NCBI GenBank assembly: GCA_039028895.1
Contig: JBCCHF010000033.1
Span: 1 to 64,000 of the forward strand
Direction of reading: 5' to 3'
DNA: 64,000 nucleotides
From: JAHDCJ01 sp039028895
GTDB taxonomy: Bacteria; Bacteroidota; Bacteroidia; Chitinophagales; Saprospiraceae
The translations under genes and the position numbers were made by a program. Positions 9,301 to 16,562 of this stretch are shown here, one piece after another (within the stretch, counting starts at the first letter, position 1; every line of letters starts with the position of its first letter). The notes beneath the pieces are model-generated. The model did no database searches and was not told where the DNA came from. It saw only the letters and a program-made list of their open reading frames with translations.

Positions 9301-12300
9301 ACCGGACTATCATTAGCCCCAACCATAACTGTTGCAGTAATCGGACATGAGCCATCAACATTCGTTACAGTCACATTATAAGTGCCAGCATCAAGACCCA
9401 TAGCAGGATTGTTTGTAGAAGCCGTTATTCCAGGATTAGCCGCATTTTCCCAATTATATTGGAATGGGCCATTACCTCCAGAGACCGTTAGTGTAGCTGT
9501 TCCATCCGCGTTATCGCAATTTTCATCTGTGGAACTTATATTATCAATCATCGGACTGGGCACATTTCCGATCGTAAGAGTGGTACTTACCGGACAAGAG
9601 CCATCTGCATTTGAAACGGTTACGTCAAAAGTACCTGCGCTAAGACCAATAGCAGGATTTGTATTTGAAACTGTAACACCTGGGTTAGCGGCATTTTCCC
9701 AATTATATTGATAAGGCCCCATTCCTCCTGAAACAGCAAGGATACCAGCACCATCTCCGGCGCCACAATTCTCATCAGAAGGTACGGCACTATCGATAAC
9801 AGGAGCATCCACAGCACCAACATTAACCGAAGCGGTTACTGGACATGAGCCATCTGCATTGGTTACAGTGACATTATACATCCCAGTCGCAAGTCCGGTA
9901 GCCGAATTTAAGTTTGAAATGGAGACACCAGGGTTTGCGGCATTTTCCCAGTTAAACTGGAATGCGCCAGAACCACCTGAGACCATTATCGTTGCCGTAC
10001 CATCAGCTGCTCCACAATTCTCCTCAGTACTTGAAGTATTATCAATCACTGGTGCCGGATTATCATCAATAGTTACAGACGCCGTTGTTGAACATACAGG
10101 TCCGGCAGGGCCAGTACTGGAAACTATCACATTATTGACCGCAACTGACGGGTCTGAACCAATGAGGTCATCATTATTAGTCCAGTTGAATGCAATACGA
10201 AGATTAGAGATATTTTCCGCATCAGCTGGTAAGGCATAGCTTGCTGCTTCCCAAAGTCCCTGACCAGTCGGACAATTCACTGATTTAATGGATGCATCAA
10301 TTACATTGAATGTGGTTCCTCCATCATTACTGTAAAGCACAGAAGCATTATCCAGCAAACCGTCTCCAAGAGAGATAAAATCAAAACTCAAGGTCAGGTT
10401 TGAAAAACCGACTGTAGAAATATCAGGAGATTCAGCCCTTACATTAGCTTCCGGACAGAAAAAGAGCGGGCATAACCCTCCAGCGTCGTAAGCAGCACCA
10501 CAAGGCGGGCAAAACACACTTGTGATATGAAGCGTATTATCCCCATTATTTCCGACTCCGCAACCGCCGGGGTTAACGCCACCCTCTGCATCATTCACCT
10601 GCCAAAAGTTATTATCAGAGCCATTAGGGCCTGTTGGTGTATTTAATAACCAGTTATGAGCGCCTTCAAAACCTTCATTATAAATTGTTGCCGAATTCGA
10701 TCCGCTAAATGCTTCCGAAACTGTTACGGTATATGTACCAGCCGGGAGTCCGGTCGCGGTTGAAGTCGTTTGTCCAGATGGATCGTCCCATTCATAAGTA
10801 TAGTTTCCTCCGCCTCCACTCACCATCACGGTTACAGTGCCATCAGATTGTGAGCAGGATTCATCTGTCCCTGAAATACCGTCTATGATTGGTGTCTCAT
10901 TAGCATTAACTACAACAGTTGTTGTTACAGGACATGATCCATTCAGATTGGAAATTGTAACGCTGTAGGTTCCACCTTCAAGATTTGAAGCAGTAGCAGT
11001 CGAACCAACCGAGACACCAGGATTGACTGTATTTTCCCAGTTAATAAAGTATGGTGGTAATCCTCCTGAGATAACAACTGATGCTTCCCCATCCATATTA
11101 CCGCAAAATTCATCTGAAGAGGACGTGGAATTAATTACCGGAGAATTAAATCCGTTAAGAGTTACCAGATCGACAAACGGACAGCTTCCATTGGCATTGG
11201 TCACCGTAACTGCATAATTACCTGCAGCTAGCCCGGTAGCCGGATTTGTGGTGGAGACTGAAACGCCTGGGTTGGCTGTATTTTCCCAGTTAAACTGATA
11301 AGGGGCCGTTCCGCCACTGACATTGGCATTAGCAGAACCATTCGCTGCATTGCAAGTCTCAGGGATAGTGGCAATATTGCTTATTGACGGTCCTCCCGGA
11401 TCTGTTATGGTAACACAAGTTGTAGCTGTACAAAAATTTGCATCGGTTACCGTTACGCAATACGTTCCAGCACATAATGCTGAAAGATCCTGACTGTCAT
11501 TATTATCTCCGACACCATCATTATCCCAATCATAAAGGTACGGTCCAGAACCTCCATTCACGGTTAGGTCTATTGCTCCATCACAGCCGCCACATGAACT
11601 GGTCATGGTCAAGGAAGTACTTAGGGTAGGTCCAGGCACATCATTAAGGGTAAATGACTGTGTGGCGGAGCATCCATTACTTTCGGTGACGGTAATGACA
11701 TAGTTGCCAGGTGCGAGTCCTGTTGCCGAGTTTGCAGTCGTTTGACCACTACCAAAATCGTAAGTAAAGGGGGCTGTTCCTGTCAAAACACTAGTTATCG
11801 TGATGGAGCCATTATTATTTCCACAAGTTGGACTCGTAAAACCAGAGCCGCCAATTAATATATCTCCGACTGCAATTACGGTGGTATCGACACCTACACA
11901 ACCGGCGCCATTATCTACATTGACGATGAATTCATAAACACCTTCTGTCATTGCCGCAGTGTTCAATGGTGGATTAGCATCATTGACATTAGTAGTGATA
12001 AAGCTTACAGCACCCGCAGGAATTGAAGTCCATGTGATACTGCCACCATCCGGATTGGTAGGTGCCCCTCCGAGGATAACTGCAGGAGCATTTCCTACAC
12101 AGAAGTTTACATCGGAACCTGCATCGGCCCCAGCGTTCATCCCATATTCAAATTCAAAGCTGAATGGTGCTACAGGATTGCCACATATATCATCAATACT
12201 TCCAGTCATTGTAATTGTATAGGTACCCACTACGGTCAGTAAAGTTGTCAGGTCCAGTCTAAAAAACTTTTCACTATTGTCATCCATCCCGGGGGAGCCA

Positions 12301-13469
12301 CAAGCTGCCCCAACCACATTTCCAATAGCATAGGTGCCGCCAGGACCTGTAATTGAAAAATCGGTATGATCGATCGTTCCGCAATCAATATGATCATCGA
12401 AGGTAATATCAACCCTATTATCGCCACATGCTAATGGTGATTCCCAATCAATTAAGGTTGGAGCTGTTACATCTCCAAAAATACCCTGGTCTGATGCACT
12501 AAAGTCAAGATGAAAGCCGGAAAATGCATTTGGACTTGTAACGACCATCGCAATGACCTGTCCGGCTGTAACATTAATATCACCTGCATAGGGCGATCCA
12601 TTTACGCCGTTAGCACTACCTGATCCATTAAACGGAAACAGGCTGTTAGCTCCTGTTCTTCCATTATCCTGAATAACAGGAGGAAATCCGCCCAGCGAGT
12701 TGGATGTATTACAGCTAATCACTGGTGCTGCGCCTGTAAAAATATCAGAACAGCGATTATTTGAAATATCAAACATCGCCCAATCGTAGTTTTCAACCTG
12801 GTTGGGAAAAAGGATAAACCGGAGTGCTCCAGAAGCATTAGCCTGGAAAATGTACCAGGATGAATGATCTTCGGGATCGACCAAGCAATTATTGGCAAGA
12901 TTCAGTTCTCCTGTAAAGTTTCCGGCACCAGTATAGGAATGAGGCTGGTAATAATGCTCATCGCATAATGGTATTGCACCGATACAATCTTGCTGGGAAG
13001 TTAGTTGTGGTTCCGAACAGGGGCCGCAACTTATTGTCGCCTCCCATCCTGGGAAATTATCATTATTAGTCGAAATAAATTCAAATGTGATACATCCGTT
13101 TGAGGAACCTACTGGAAAATCAACAGCCCCAAAATCGCCGCTGAGGGAAGTAATAAGCGGTGCACCTGTATTTGATCCATCATACACATTGAGTATATCT
13201 TCCGTTGAGCCAAAGATACCGGAATCAAACTGGGTGTTAAAGGATGTGAAATCAAACCAGAAACATTCGCCAGGGGTATCAGGGCAGAAGGTTTGGACCA
13301 GGTTTTCATTATTACCGTAATTTCCTCCTGCTCCCCCACTATCAAAAAAAGTTCCTGAGCAAGTCGTGATGGATCCATTGGACATATTATAAACCTGTCC
13401 GGCCAGGAAAAAAGGAATAATGAGAAGGATTATGGTGGAGGAAAGATTGAGGGTAATCGATTTTTTCAT
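6357..13469 (-). CDS. Giant SprB-like repeat surface protein with gliding-motility/T9SS type B C-terminal domain
   Basis: A 2370-residue exported protein. It has a signal peptide (ends near FFLAGQ) and a CUB-like domain at about 25-150 with the Cys-rich ISCGPC end. A jelly-roll/Ig-like region follows to about 530, then about 18 SprB-type repeats of roughly 75-85 residues. A CHU_C-type C-terminal domain closes it (VYIPNAFSPNNDGINDVF, about 85 residues from the end; YKGDVTLVR at the end), which marks T9SS type B export. Repeats carry a conserved Cys near the start, GG-PY/F-YxW in the middle and TVTNADGSCP near the end. The nearest known analogue is the Flavobacterium johnsoniae SprB adhesin, so adhesion or gliding is the likely role, by inference. 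It is monocistronic as far as can be seen. Confidence 0.85.
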   Translation of the reverse strand: MKKSITLNLSSTIILLIIPFFLAGQVYNMSNGSITTCSGTFFDSGGAGGNYGNNENLVQTFCPDTPGECFWFDFTSFNTQFDSGIFGSTEDILNVYDGSNTGAPLITSLSGDFGAVDFPVGSSNGCITFEFISTNNDNFPGWEATISCGPCSEPQLTSQQDCIGAIPLCDEHYYQPHSYTGAGNFTGELNLANNCLVDPEDHSSWYIFQANASGALRFILFPNQVENYDWAMFDISNNRCSDIFTGAAPVISCNTSNSLGGFPPVIQDNGRTGANSLFPFNGSGSANGVNGSPYAGDINVTAGQVIAMVVTSPNAFSGFHLDFSASDQGIFGDVTAPTLIDWESPLACGDNRVDITFDDHIDCGTIDHTDFSITGPGGTYAIGNVVGAACGSPGMDDNSEKFFRLDLTTLLTVVGTYTITMTGSIDDICGNPVAPFSFEFEYGMNAGADAGSDVNFCVGNAPAVILGGAPTNPDGGSITWTSIPAGAVSFITTNVNDANPPLNTAAMTEGVYEFIVNVDNGAGCVGVDTTVIAVGDILIGGSGFTSPTCGNNNGSITITSVLTGTAPFTYDFGSGQTTANSATGLAPGNYVITVTESNGCSATQSFTLNDVPGPTLSTSLTMTSSCGGCDGAIDLTVNGGSGPYLYDWDNDGVGDNNDSQDLSALCAGTYCVTVTDANFCTATTCVTITDPGGPSISNIATIPETCNAANGSANANVSGGTAPYQFNWENTANPGVSVSTTNPATGLAAGNYAVTVTNANGSCPFVDLVTLNGFNSPVINSTSSSDEFCGNMDGEASVVISGGLPPYFINWENTVNPGVSVGSTATASNLEGGTYSVTISNLNGSCPVTTTVVVNANETPIIDGISGTDESCSQSDGTVTVMVSGGGGNYTYEWDDPSGQTTSTATGLPAGTYTVTVSEAFSGSNSATIYNEGFEGAHNWLLNTPTGPNGSDNNFWQVNDAEGGVNPGGCGVGNNGDNTLHITSVFCPPCGAAYDAGGLCPLFFCPEANVRAESPDISTVGFSNLTLSFDFISLGDGLLDNASVLYSNDGGTTFNVIDASIKSVNCPTGQGLWEAASYALPADAENISNLRIAFNWTNNDDLIGSDPSVAVNNVIVSSTGPAGPVCSTTASVTIDDNPAPVIDNTSSTEENCGAADGTATIMVSGGSGAFQFNWENAANPGVSISNLNSATGLATGMYNVTVTNADGSCPVTASVNVGAVDAPVIDSAVPSDENCGAGDGAGILAVSGGMGPYQYNWENAANPGVTVSNTNPAIGLSAGTFDVTVSNADGSCPVSTTLTIGNVPSPMIDNISSTDENCDNADGTATLTVSGGNGPFQYNWENAANPGITASTNNPAMGLDAGTYNVTVTNVDGSCPITATVMVGANDSPVVDNVSSTPDNCGIGDGTATLTISAGNGPFQYAWEDMANPGVVVSTTNPATNLASGSYAVTITNMDGTCPVITTVNITLVDPPVISSISATPDNCGNLGGTATVVVSGGTMPYIIEWEDLANPGVVIGMGDFITGLGGSMYQASVSNADGSCTVTATVEVLDPCNCDPDFAVSLTPSDQSCGAACDGQVDAIVSNGALPYTFSWENNSNPGVEISTDEDPVGLCTGSYAVTVTDANGCETTAETTVGQMGGPFIIASASTPANCGAADGIGEFGVGGGTLAYLFAWENVSDPGVIVSTVNPASGLLAGTYSVTISNDDGTCPLVTTIDIPGNSAPVIDMVNSVDENCGSGDGSVALVVSGGTGPYNYLWSDGSTDDTLGNLSAGNYGVTITNVDGSCPVSTIASIGSIGGPSIDDIQSTPVSCVGSDGTVTATISAGIPPYVFNWENNANPGVGIGNTSGLTGLDEGTYNVTVTNADGSCPSVSSIEVMNDGGVLDLSLSSQPTSCFGTVDGQATVTVNGGTMPFTYSWDNGEVGSTASFLFMGPHTVTVTDANGCMGTGSVDVNSPDLIIPLDVSSSPVSCAGGDDGSATYVPTGGTAPYTYEWIGLPGATNSTVNSLSAGVYQVQVTDANGCTSVPVSITVNEPLDPVMVSLTGNDPGCFGGDDGLVTVEPMGGVPSYSYSWNSGDVGPSVLNASAGSYTVTVTDANGCIAIGTLALDQPDAVVAELSSDPAICFDDANGSITVDTVYGGTGPYIYSIDGNNFQTDSIFSGLGASNYTVTVQDINGCEVASSIIVDEPAELTVTLGEDQTVVLGDSTQLMANVNRPFGEPLTYVWETNPFLGCLDCPDPVVRPIESFNYVLQVIDTLGCSGTDDVFIEVDKNRDVYIPNAFSPNNDGINDVFTIYSGISVSQIRRFLVYDRWGEVVWDASNFPPNTPIFGWNGTLKGKTLNPGVFVFYAEVEFIDGIIIPYKGDVTLVR
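6905..11875 (-). repeat. Array of about 18 SprB-type protein repeats
   Basis: Within the giant adhesin, about 18 consecutive units of 75-85 codons repeat the pattern ENCG..DGTATL-VSGG-GPFQYNWENAANPGV-S-NPATGL-AGTYNVTVTNADGSCP (approximate consensus). Units in the middle of the array carry the WENxANPGV insertion and share long nearly identical DNA words. Units at both ends are shorter and more diverged. One unit (codons near 10705 down to 10100) is split by a roughly 200-residue jelly-roll/MAM-like domain. Boundaries are estimated by eye. Confidence 0.75.
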
Positions 13470-13893
13470 AAAAATGAGATGTTGATTGAGGTTTCAACGG
13501 TTTTTTATTACAATTTCTTGTGCAAAGTAGTAAAAGAAAATGCTGTGGATCAACCCATCTTTCCCATGTATACCGACGATTATCCGATTTGAGGATCCAA
13601 ACCTTCATAATGTATGGTATTAAACTGACCAAAATGAATTGAAATTTTCTAAATCAATTTGCGTCAGTTATAGTCGGACCTCCACATATTCAAGGCATTA
13701 ATGTTAACCACTTACCGCCAACTGCCTGATAACAATTCTTATACCACTTTTTTATTTTTGACCTTTTTTGTGGTTTATATAAAAACTGGAACGGTATTTT
13801 CTACATAGAAAATAACGTAGAAACAATATTTATTGCTTCCTGGATAATGAACGGGAAAAATCCACGTTAATCAATCATACAAAACCCGGATCA
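13470..13893. other. Intergenic region between the giant adhesin and a small membrane protein
   Basis: A 424-base gap between divergent genes. I see no gene with coding character. It holds a candidate promoter for the adhesin (13523-13553, minus) and a TATTTTTG -7-like word at 13753-13760 (plus) that could serve the small gene at 13894, though with a long leader. Confidence 0.5.
13523..13553 (-). promoter_or_regulatory. Candidate promoter of the giant adhesin gene
   Basis: On the minus strand TTG (13553-13551), 21 bases, then TACTTTGC (13529-13522). This is close to the Bacteroidota pattern TTG-N19-21-TAnnTTTG but one base short in the -7 box. It would give a leader of about 45 bases before ATG 13469. 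Confidence 0.35.
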
Positions 13894-14100
13894 ATGAAAA
13901 GTGCAAAGCAAAAGAAAAGAAACAGAATCAATCAATTCAAAGCGATCACCCTTACTCTATTCATTCACACTGCTATTATTGGAGGTTTGATGTTTGCAAG
14001 TGGAGAATTAGGAGACATTTTTAGTTCCAATTCGGACAATGTGGAAAATACGGATGCCGATATTTTGTCAAAGGCAGTAGCCAATACAAAACCGAACTAA
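13894..14100 (+). CDS. Small single-pass membrane protein of unknown function
   Basis: A 68-residue protein with a very basic N-terminus (KSAKQKKRNRINQ), one membrane helix (about residues 20-39, LTLFIHTAIIGGLMFA) and a polar, acidic C-terminal tail. The charge pattern predicts the N-terminus inside and the tail in the periplasm. The helix resembles the N-terminal anchor of TonB-like proteins, but there is no TonB domain. Its stop codon abuts the stop codon of the convergent kinase gene with no base between. The frame could be spurious, but its charge pattern and ATG look real. Confidence 0.55.
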   Translation: MKSAKQKKRNRINQFKAITLTLFIHTAIIGGLMFASGELGDIFSSNSDNVENTDADILSKAVANTKPN

Positions 14101-14745
14101 TCAGAACAGCCCTCCATGCAATTCTCTGGATACCATGTTGATGACTTCACCAAGGTGTTCAGGAATGCCTTCGAAATCATATTTCCCTACATCAACGATC
14201 AGTAATTTACCTTCAGTATAATTACCGATCCAGTTCTCGTACCGTTCATTTAATCGTTTGAGGTAATCAAGGCTCATATTGCCTTCATAATCTCTGCCTC
14301 TACGGTGGATATGGGCAACCAATGTTTCAATATTGGCGCGCAGGTAGATGAGCAAGTCAGGGGCATTCACCTGCGAACTCATAGTTTTGAATAGGTTGAA
14401 GTAGTTATTGAAGTCGCGTGTAGACATCAGCCCCATGTCGTGCAGGTTGGGAGCAAAGATGTAAGCATCTTCATAGATCGTTCTGTCCTGGATTACTGTT
14501 CTTTCTCCTTGTTGGATATTCAGAATCTGACGGTATCGACTATTCAGGAAATAGATCTGCAGGTTAAAGGCCCATCGTTTCATATCAACGTAGAAATCAC
14601 TGAGGTAAGGATTATCCTCTGTGTCTTCATAGTGTACGTCCCATCCGAATTGACGGCCCAATTTTGTGCTGAGCGTTGTTTTGCCGGCCCCAATATTACC
14701 TGCTATGGCAATATGTTTTGGGGTAATTATAGTTTTTTCATCCAT
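14101..14745 (-). CDS. Deoxynucleoside kinase (dAdo/dGuo kinase family)
   Basis: A 214-residue cytoplasmic kinase that phosphorylates deoxynucleosides in the salvage pathway. The P-loop GNIGAGKTT sits at about residues 16-24, the substrate/catalytic motif QDRTIYED (DRS-like) at about 85, and the arginine-rich lid HRRGRDYEG at about 148. Length and motif spacing fit the deoxyadenosine/deoxyguanosine kinase family; base preference cannot be read. It stands alone and is convergent with the small membrane protein. The ATG at 14745 is the only good start before the P-loop. Confidence 0.9.
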   Translation of the reverse strand: MDEKTIITPKHIAIAGNIGAGKTTLSTKLGRQFGWDVHYEDTEDNPYLSDFYVDMKRWAFNLQIYFLNSRYRQILNIQQGERTVIQDRTIYEDAYIFAPNLHDMGLMSTRDFNNYFNLFKTMSSQVNAPDLLIYLRANIETLVAHIHRRGRDYEGNMSLDYLKRLNERYENWIGNYTEGKLLIVDVGKYDFEGIPEHLGEVINMVSRELHGGLF

Positions 14746-14960
14746 TGACTAAAAGGGATTATTACAAGGGCAATTGATTGTCCAGGAGGAAATGTCCAAT
14801 CAATATACAGCCAAATACTGGTCAAAGCAGTCAGGCTTATCCAAAAACTACTTGTACCAAGTATACCAACACAATGCGAAAATAACATTTCCCTTCAAAA
14901 ATATAGGTCAAAATTGTACTTTTAGCCGATGAAATTGTGCCGAACTTCTAAATTGTTATT

Positions 14961-15248
14961 ATGCAGATAGATAAAGACCTAATTTCAAAACTTGAAAAAC
15001 TGGCGCGACTTAATCTTTCCGATAAGGAAAAGGAAACGCTGGCCTCAGATCTCGGTCGAATTCTCAATATGGTAGAAAAACTCCAGGAGCTGGACACCGA
15101 AAATGTTGAACCTCTGGTTCAGATGAGTGAGGCCAAAAATATTTTCAGGGAAGATATTGTCAAACAGGTTATTTCGAGGGATGAAGCGCTGAAAAATGCG
15201 CCTGACCGCGATGGCAAGTTCATCAAGGTGCCCAAGGTCATAAAATAA
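14961..15248 (+). CDS. gatC: Asp/Glu-tRNA amidotransferase subunit C
   Basis: A 95-residue protein matching GatC, the small subunit that stabilises GatA in the GatCAB complex, which converts Glu-tRNA(Gln) or Asp-tRNA(Asn) to the amide form. The N-terminal helix signature LEKLARLNLSDKEKE, the middle segment ILNMVEKLQELDTENVEPL and the C-terminal LKNAPDRDGKFIKVPKVI are typical, as is the length. Heads a likely three-gene operon with the ABC ATPase (33-base gap) and the adenosyltransferase. gatA and gatB are not in the window, which is usual for this phylum. A TACTTTTA word at 14917-14924 may be a weak -7 box. Confidence 0.92.
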   Translation: MQIDKDLISKLEKLARLNLSDKEKETLASDLGRILNMVEKLQELDTENVEPLVQMSEAKNIFREDIVKQVISRDEALKNAPDRDGKFIKVPKVIK

Positions 15249-15281
15249 TCAAGCGATTGCTAATAAAATTCAGGTTTAACA

Positions 15282-15992
15282 ATGGAGAAGATCATCACCG
15301 TTCAAGAATTAAGAAAGACATATTTCATGGGATCTGAAAGGATTGATGCCTTACAATCGATCACCCTTGATATTGAGAAAAACGAATATGTTGCTTTGAT
15401 GGGGCCTTCTGGCTCTGGCAAGTCTACATTGATGAACCTTCTCGGCTGTCTTGATACCCCTTCTGACGGTCAATACTGGCTTAATGGAACGGATGTTAGT
15501 CACCTCAATGACGCTGAACTTGCAGAGATCAGGAACAAAGAGATCGGCTTTGTATTCCAAACCTTTAATCTCTTACCCCGATTATCTGCACTTGAAAACG
15601 TCGCTCTTCCCCTGGTTTATGCCGGTCTTGGGAAAAACAACCGCGAAGATCGCGCACTCGAAGTTTTGGAGGCTGTTGGCCTGGGCGACCGGGTGCATCA
15701 CAAGCCAAATGAGCTTTCTGGAGGACAGCGCCAACGTGTTGCTGTAGCAAGAGCCCTAGTCAATAAACCGTCGATCATCCTTGCCGATGAGCCCACAGGT
15801 AACCTAGACACCAAAACCTCTTACGAGATTATGGGCCTTTTTGAAGAAATTCACAACAGAGGAAATACCGTCATTATTGTAACACACGAAAATGATATTG
15901 CAGCACATACTAGGAGGATCGTTCGACTAAGGGATGGTCTAATCGAATCTGACGTCATGAATGAGAATGTAGTCAGTGTGCTTAATAGCTAA
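15282..15992 (+). CDS. ABC transporter ATP-binding protein, LolD/MacB type
   Basis: A 236-residue ATPase subunit. Walker A GPSGSGKST is at about residue 40, the Q-loop FVFQTFNLLPRLSALENV at about 90, the signature LSGGQRQRVAVARAL at about 145, and Walker B IILADEPTGNLD, with its catalytic Glu, at about 165. NVALPLVYAG and the overall spacing place it in the LolD/MacB/FtsE branch, which pairs with FtsX-like permeases for lipoprotein release or efflux. No permease lies next to it, so the partner is encoded elsewhere. It is followed three bases later by the adenosyltransferase gene. Confidence 0.9.
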   Translation: MEKIITVQELRKTYFMGSERIDALQSITLDIEKNEYVALMGPSGSGKSTLMNLLGCLDTPSDGQYWLNGTDVSHLNDAELAEIRNKEIGFVFQTFNLLPRLSALENVALPLVYAGLGKNNREDRALEVLEAVGLGDRVHHKPNELSGGQRQRVAVARALVNKPSIILADEPTGNLDTKTSYEIMGLFEEIHNRGNTVIIVTHENDIAAHTRRIVRLRDGLIESDVMNENVVSVLNS

Positions 15993-15995
15993 TTT

Positions 15996-16559
15996 ATGTC
16001 ATTTAAGATCTATACAAAAACCGGCGACAAAGGTGAAACAGGCCTGTTCGGTGGTAAAAGATTACCCAAACATCATATCAGGATTGAAACCTATGGGACT
16101 GTTGACGAGCTCAATTCCTTCCTTGGGCTTGTAGGTGACGCCATCCGACAAACTGGCCAGCTTGATGAAGCGGTAAATTTAATGCGCTCCATTCAAAACA
16201 ACCTTTTTACAATTGGGTCATCTTTGGCTACAGATCCTGAAAAATCAGCCATCATTCCCGGTATTGACAACCAGGACATCGAAGCGCTGGAATCTTCAAT
16301 TGATAAAATGGACAAAGTTCTGCCTCCGCTGAAAAATTTTATTCTTCCGGGCGGTCATATTGCTGTTTCCTATACACATGTAGCCCGTTGTGTGTGCCGA
16401 CGGGCAGAACGGTTATCTGTTGCATTAGACCACGAAGAATCAATTGATCCTCTAATCATTAAATACCTGAACCGTTTATCAGATTACCTTTTCACGCTTG
16501 CGCGAATGGTCAGTCAAGCAACTGGTGCTGAGGAAATTCCCTGGATACCCCGAAAGTAA
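15996..16559 (+). CDS. Cob(I)alamin adenosyltransferase, PduO type
   Basis: A 187-residue enzyme that transfers adenosyl from ATP to cob(I)alamin to make coenzyme B12. The N-terminal ATP-binding motif YTKTGDKGETGLFGG, then YGTVDELNSFLG, and the C-terminal RCVCRRAERLSV (the PduO-type signature) are all present. The length fits single-domain PduO enzymes. It begins three bases after the ABC ATPase and ends three bases before the convergent barrel-protein gene. Its presence implies a B12-dependent enzyme in the genome, such as methylmalonyl-CoA mutase, none of which is in the window. Confidence 0.92.
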   Translation: MSFKIYTKTGDKGETGLFGGKRLPKHHIRIETYGTVDELNSFLGLVGDAIRQTGQLDEAVNLMRSIQNNLFTIGSSLATDPEKSAIIPGIDNQDIEALESSIDKMDKVLPPLKNFILPGGHIAVSYTHVARCVCRRAERLSVALDHEESIDPLIIKYLNRLSDYLFTLARMVSQATGAEEIPWIPRK

Positions 16560-16562
16560 AGG

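Noticed and set aside
8377..10239. Several plus-strand open frames with repeated sequence opposite the adhesin
   Set aside because: They are antisense shadows of the repeats, rich in Pro/Val/Ser from the complementary codons, with no start signals or family match.
6905..11875. Regularly repeated DNA words suggesting a CRISPR or satellite array
   Set aside because: The period of about 240 bases and the amino-acid-level conservation show that it is coding repeat of the adhesin.
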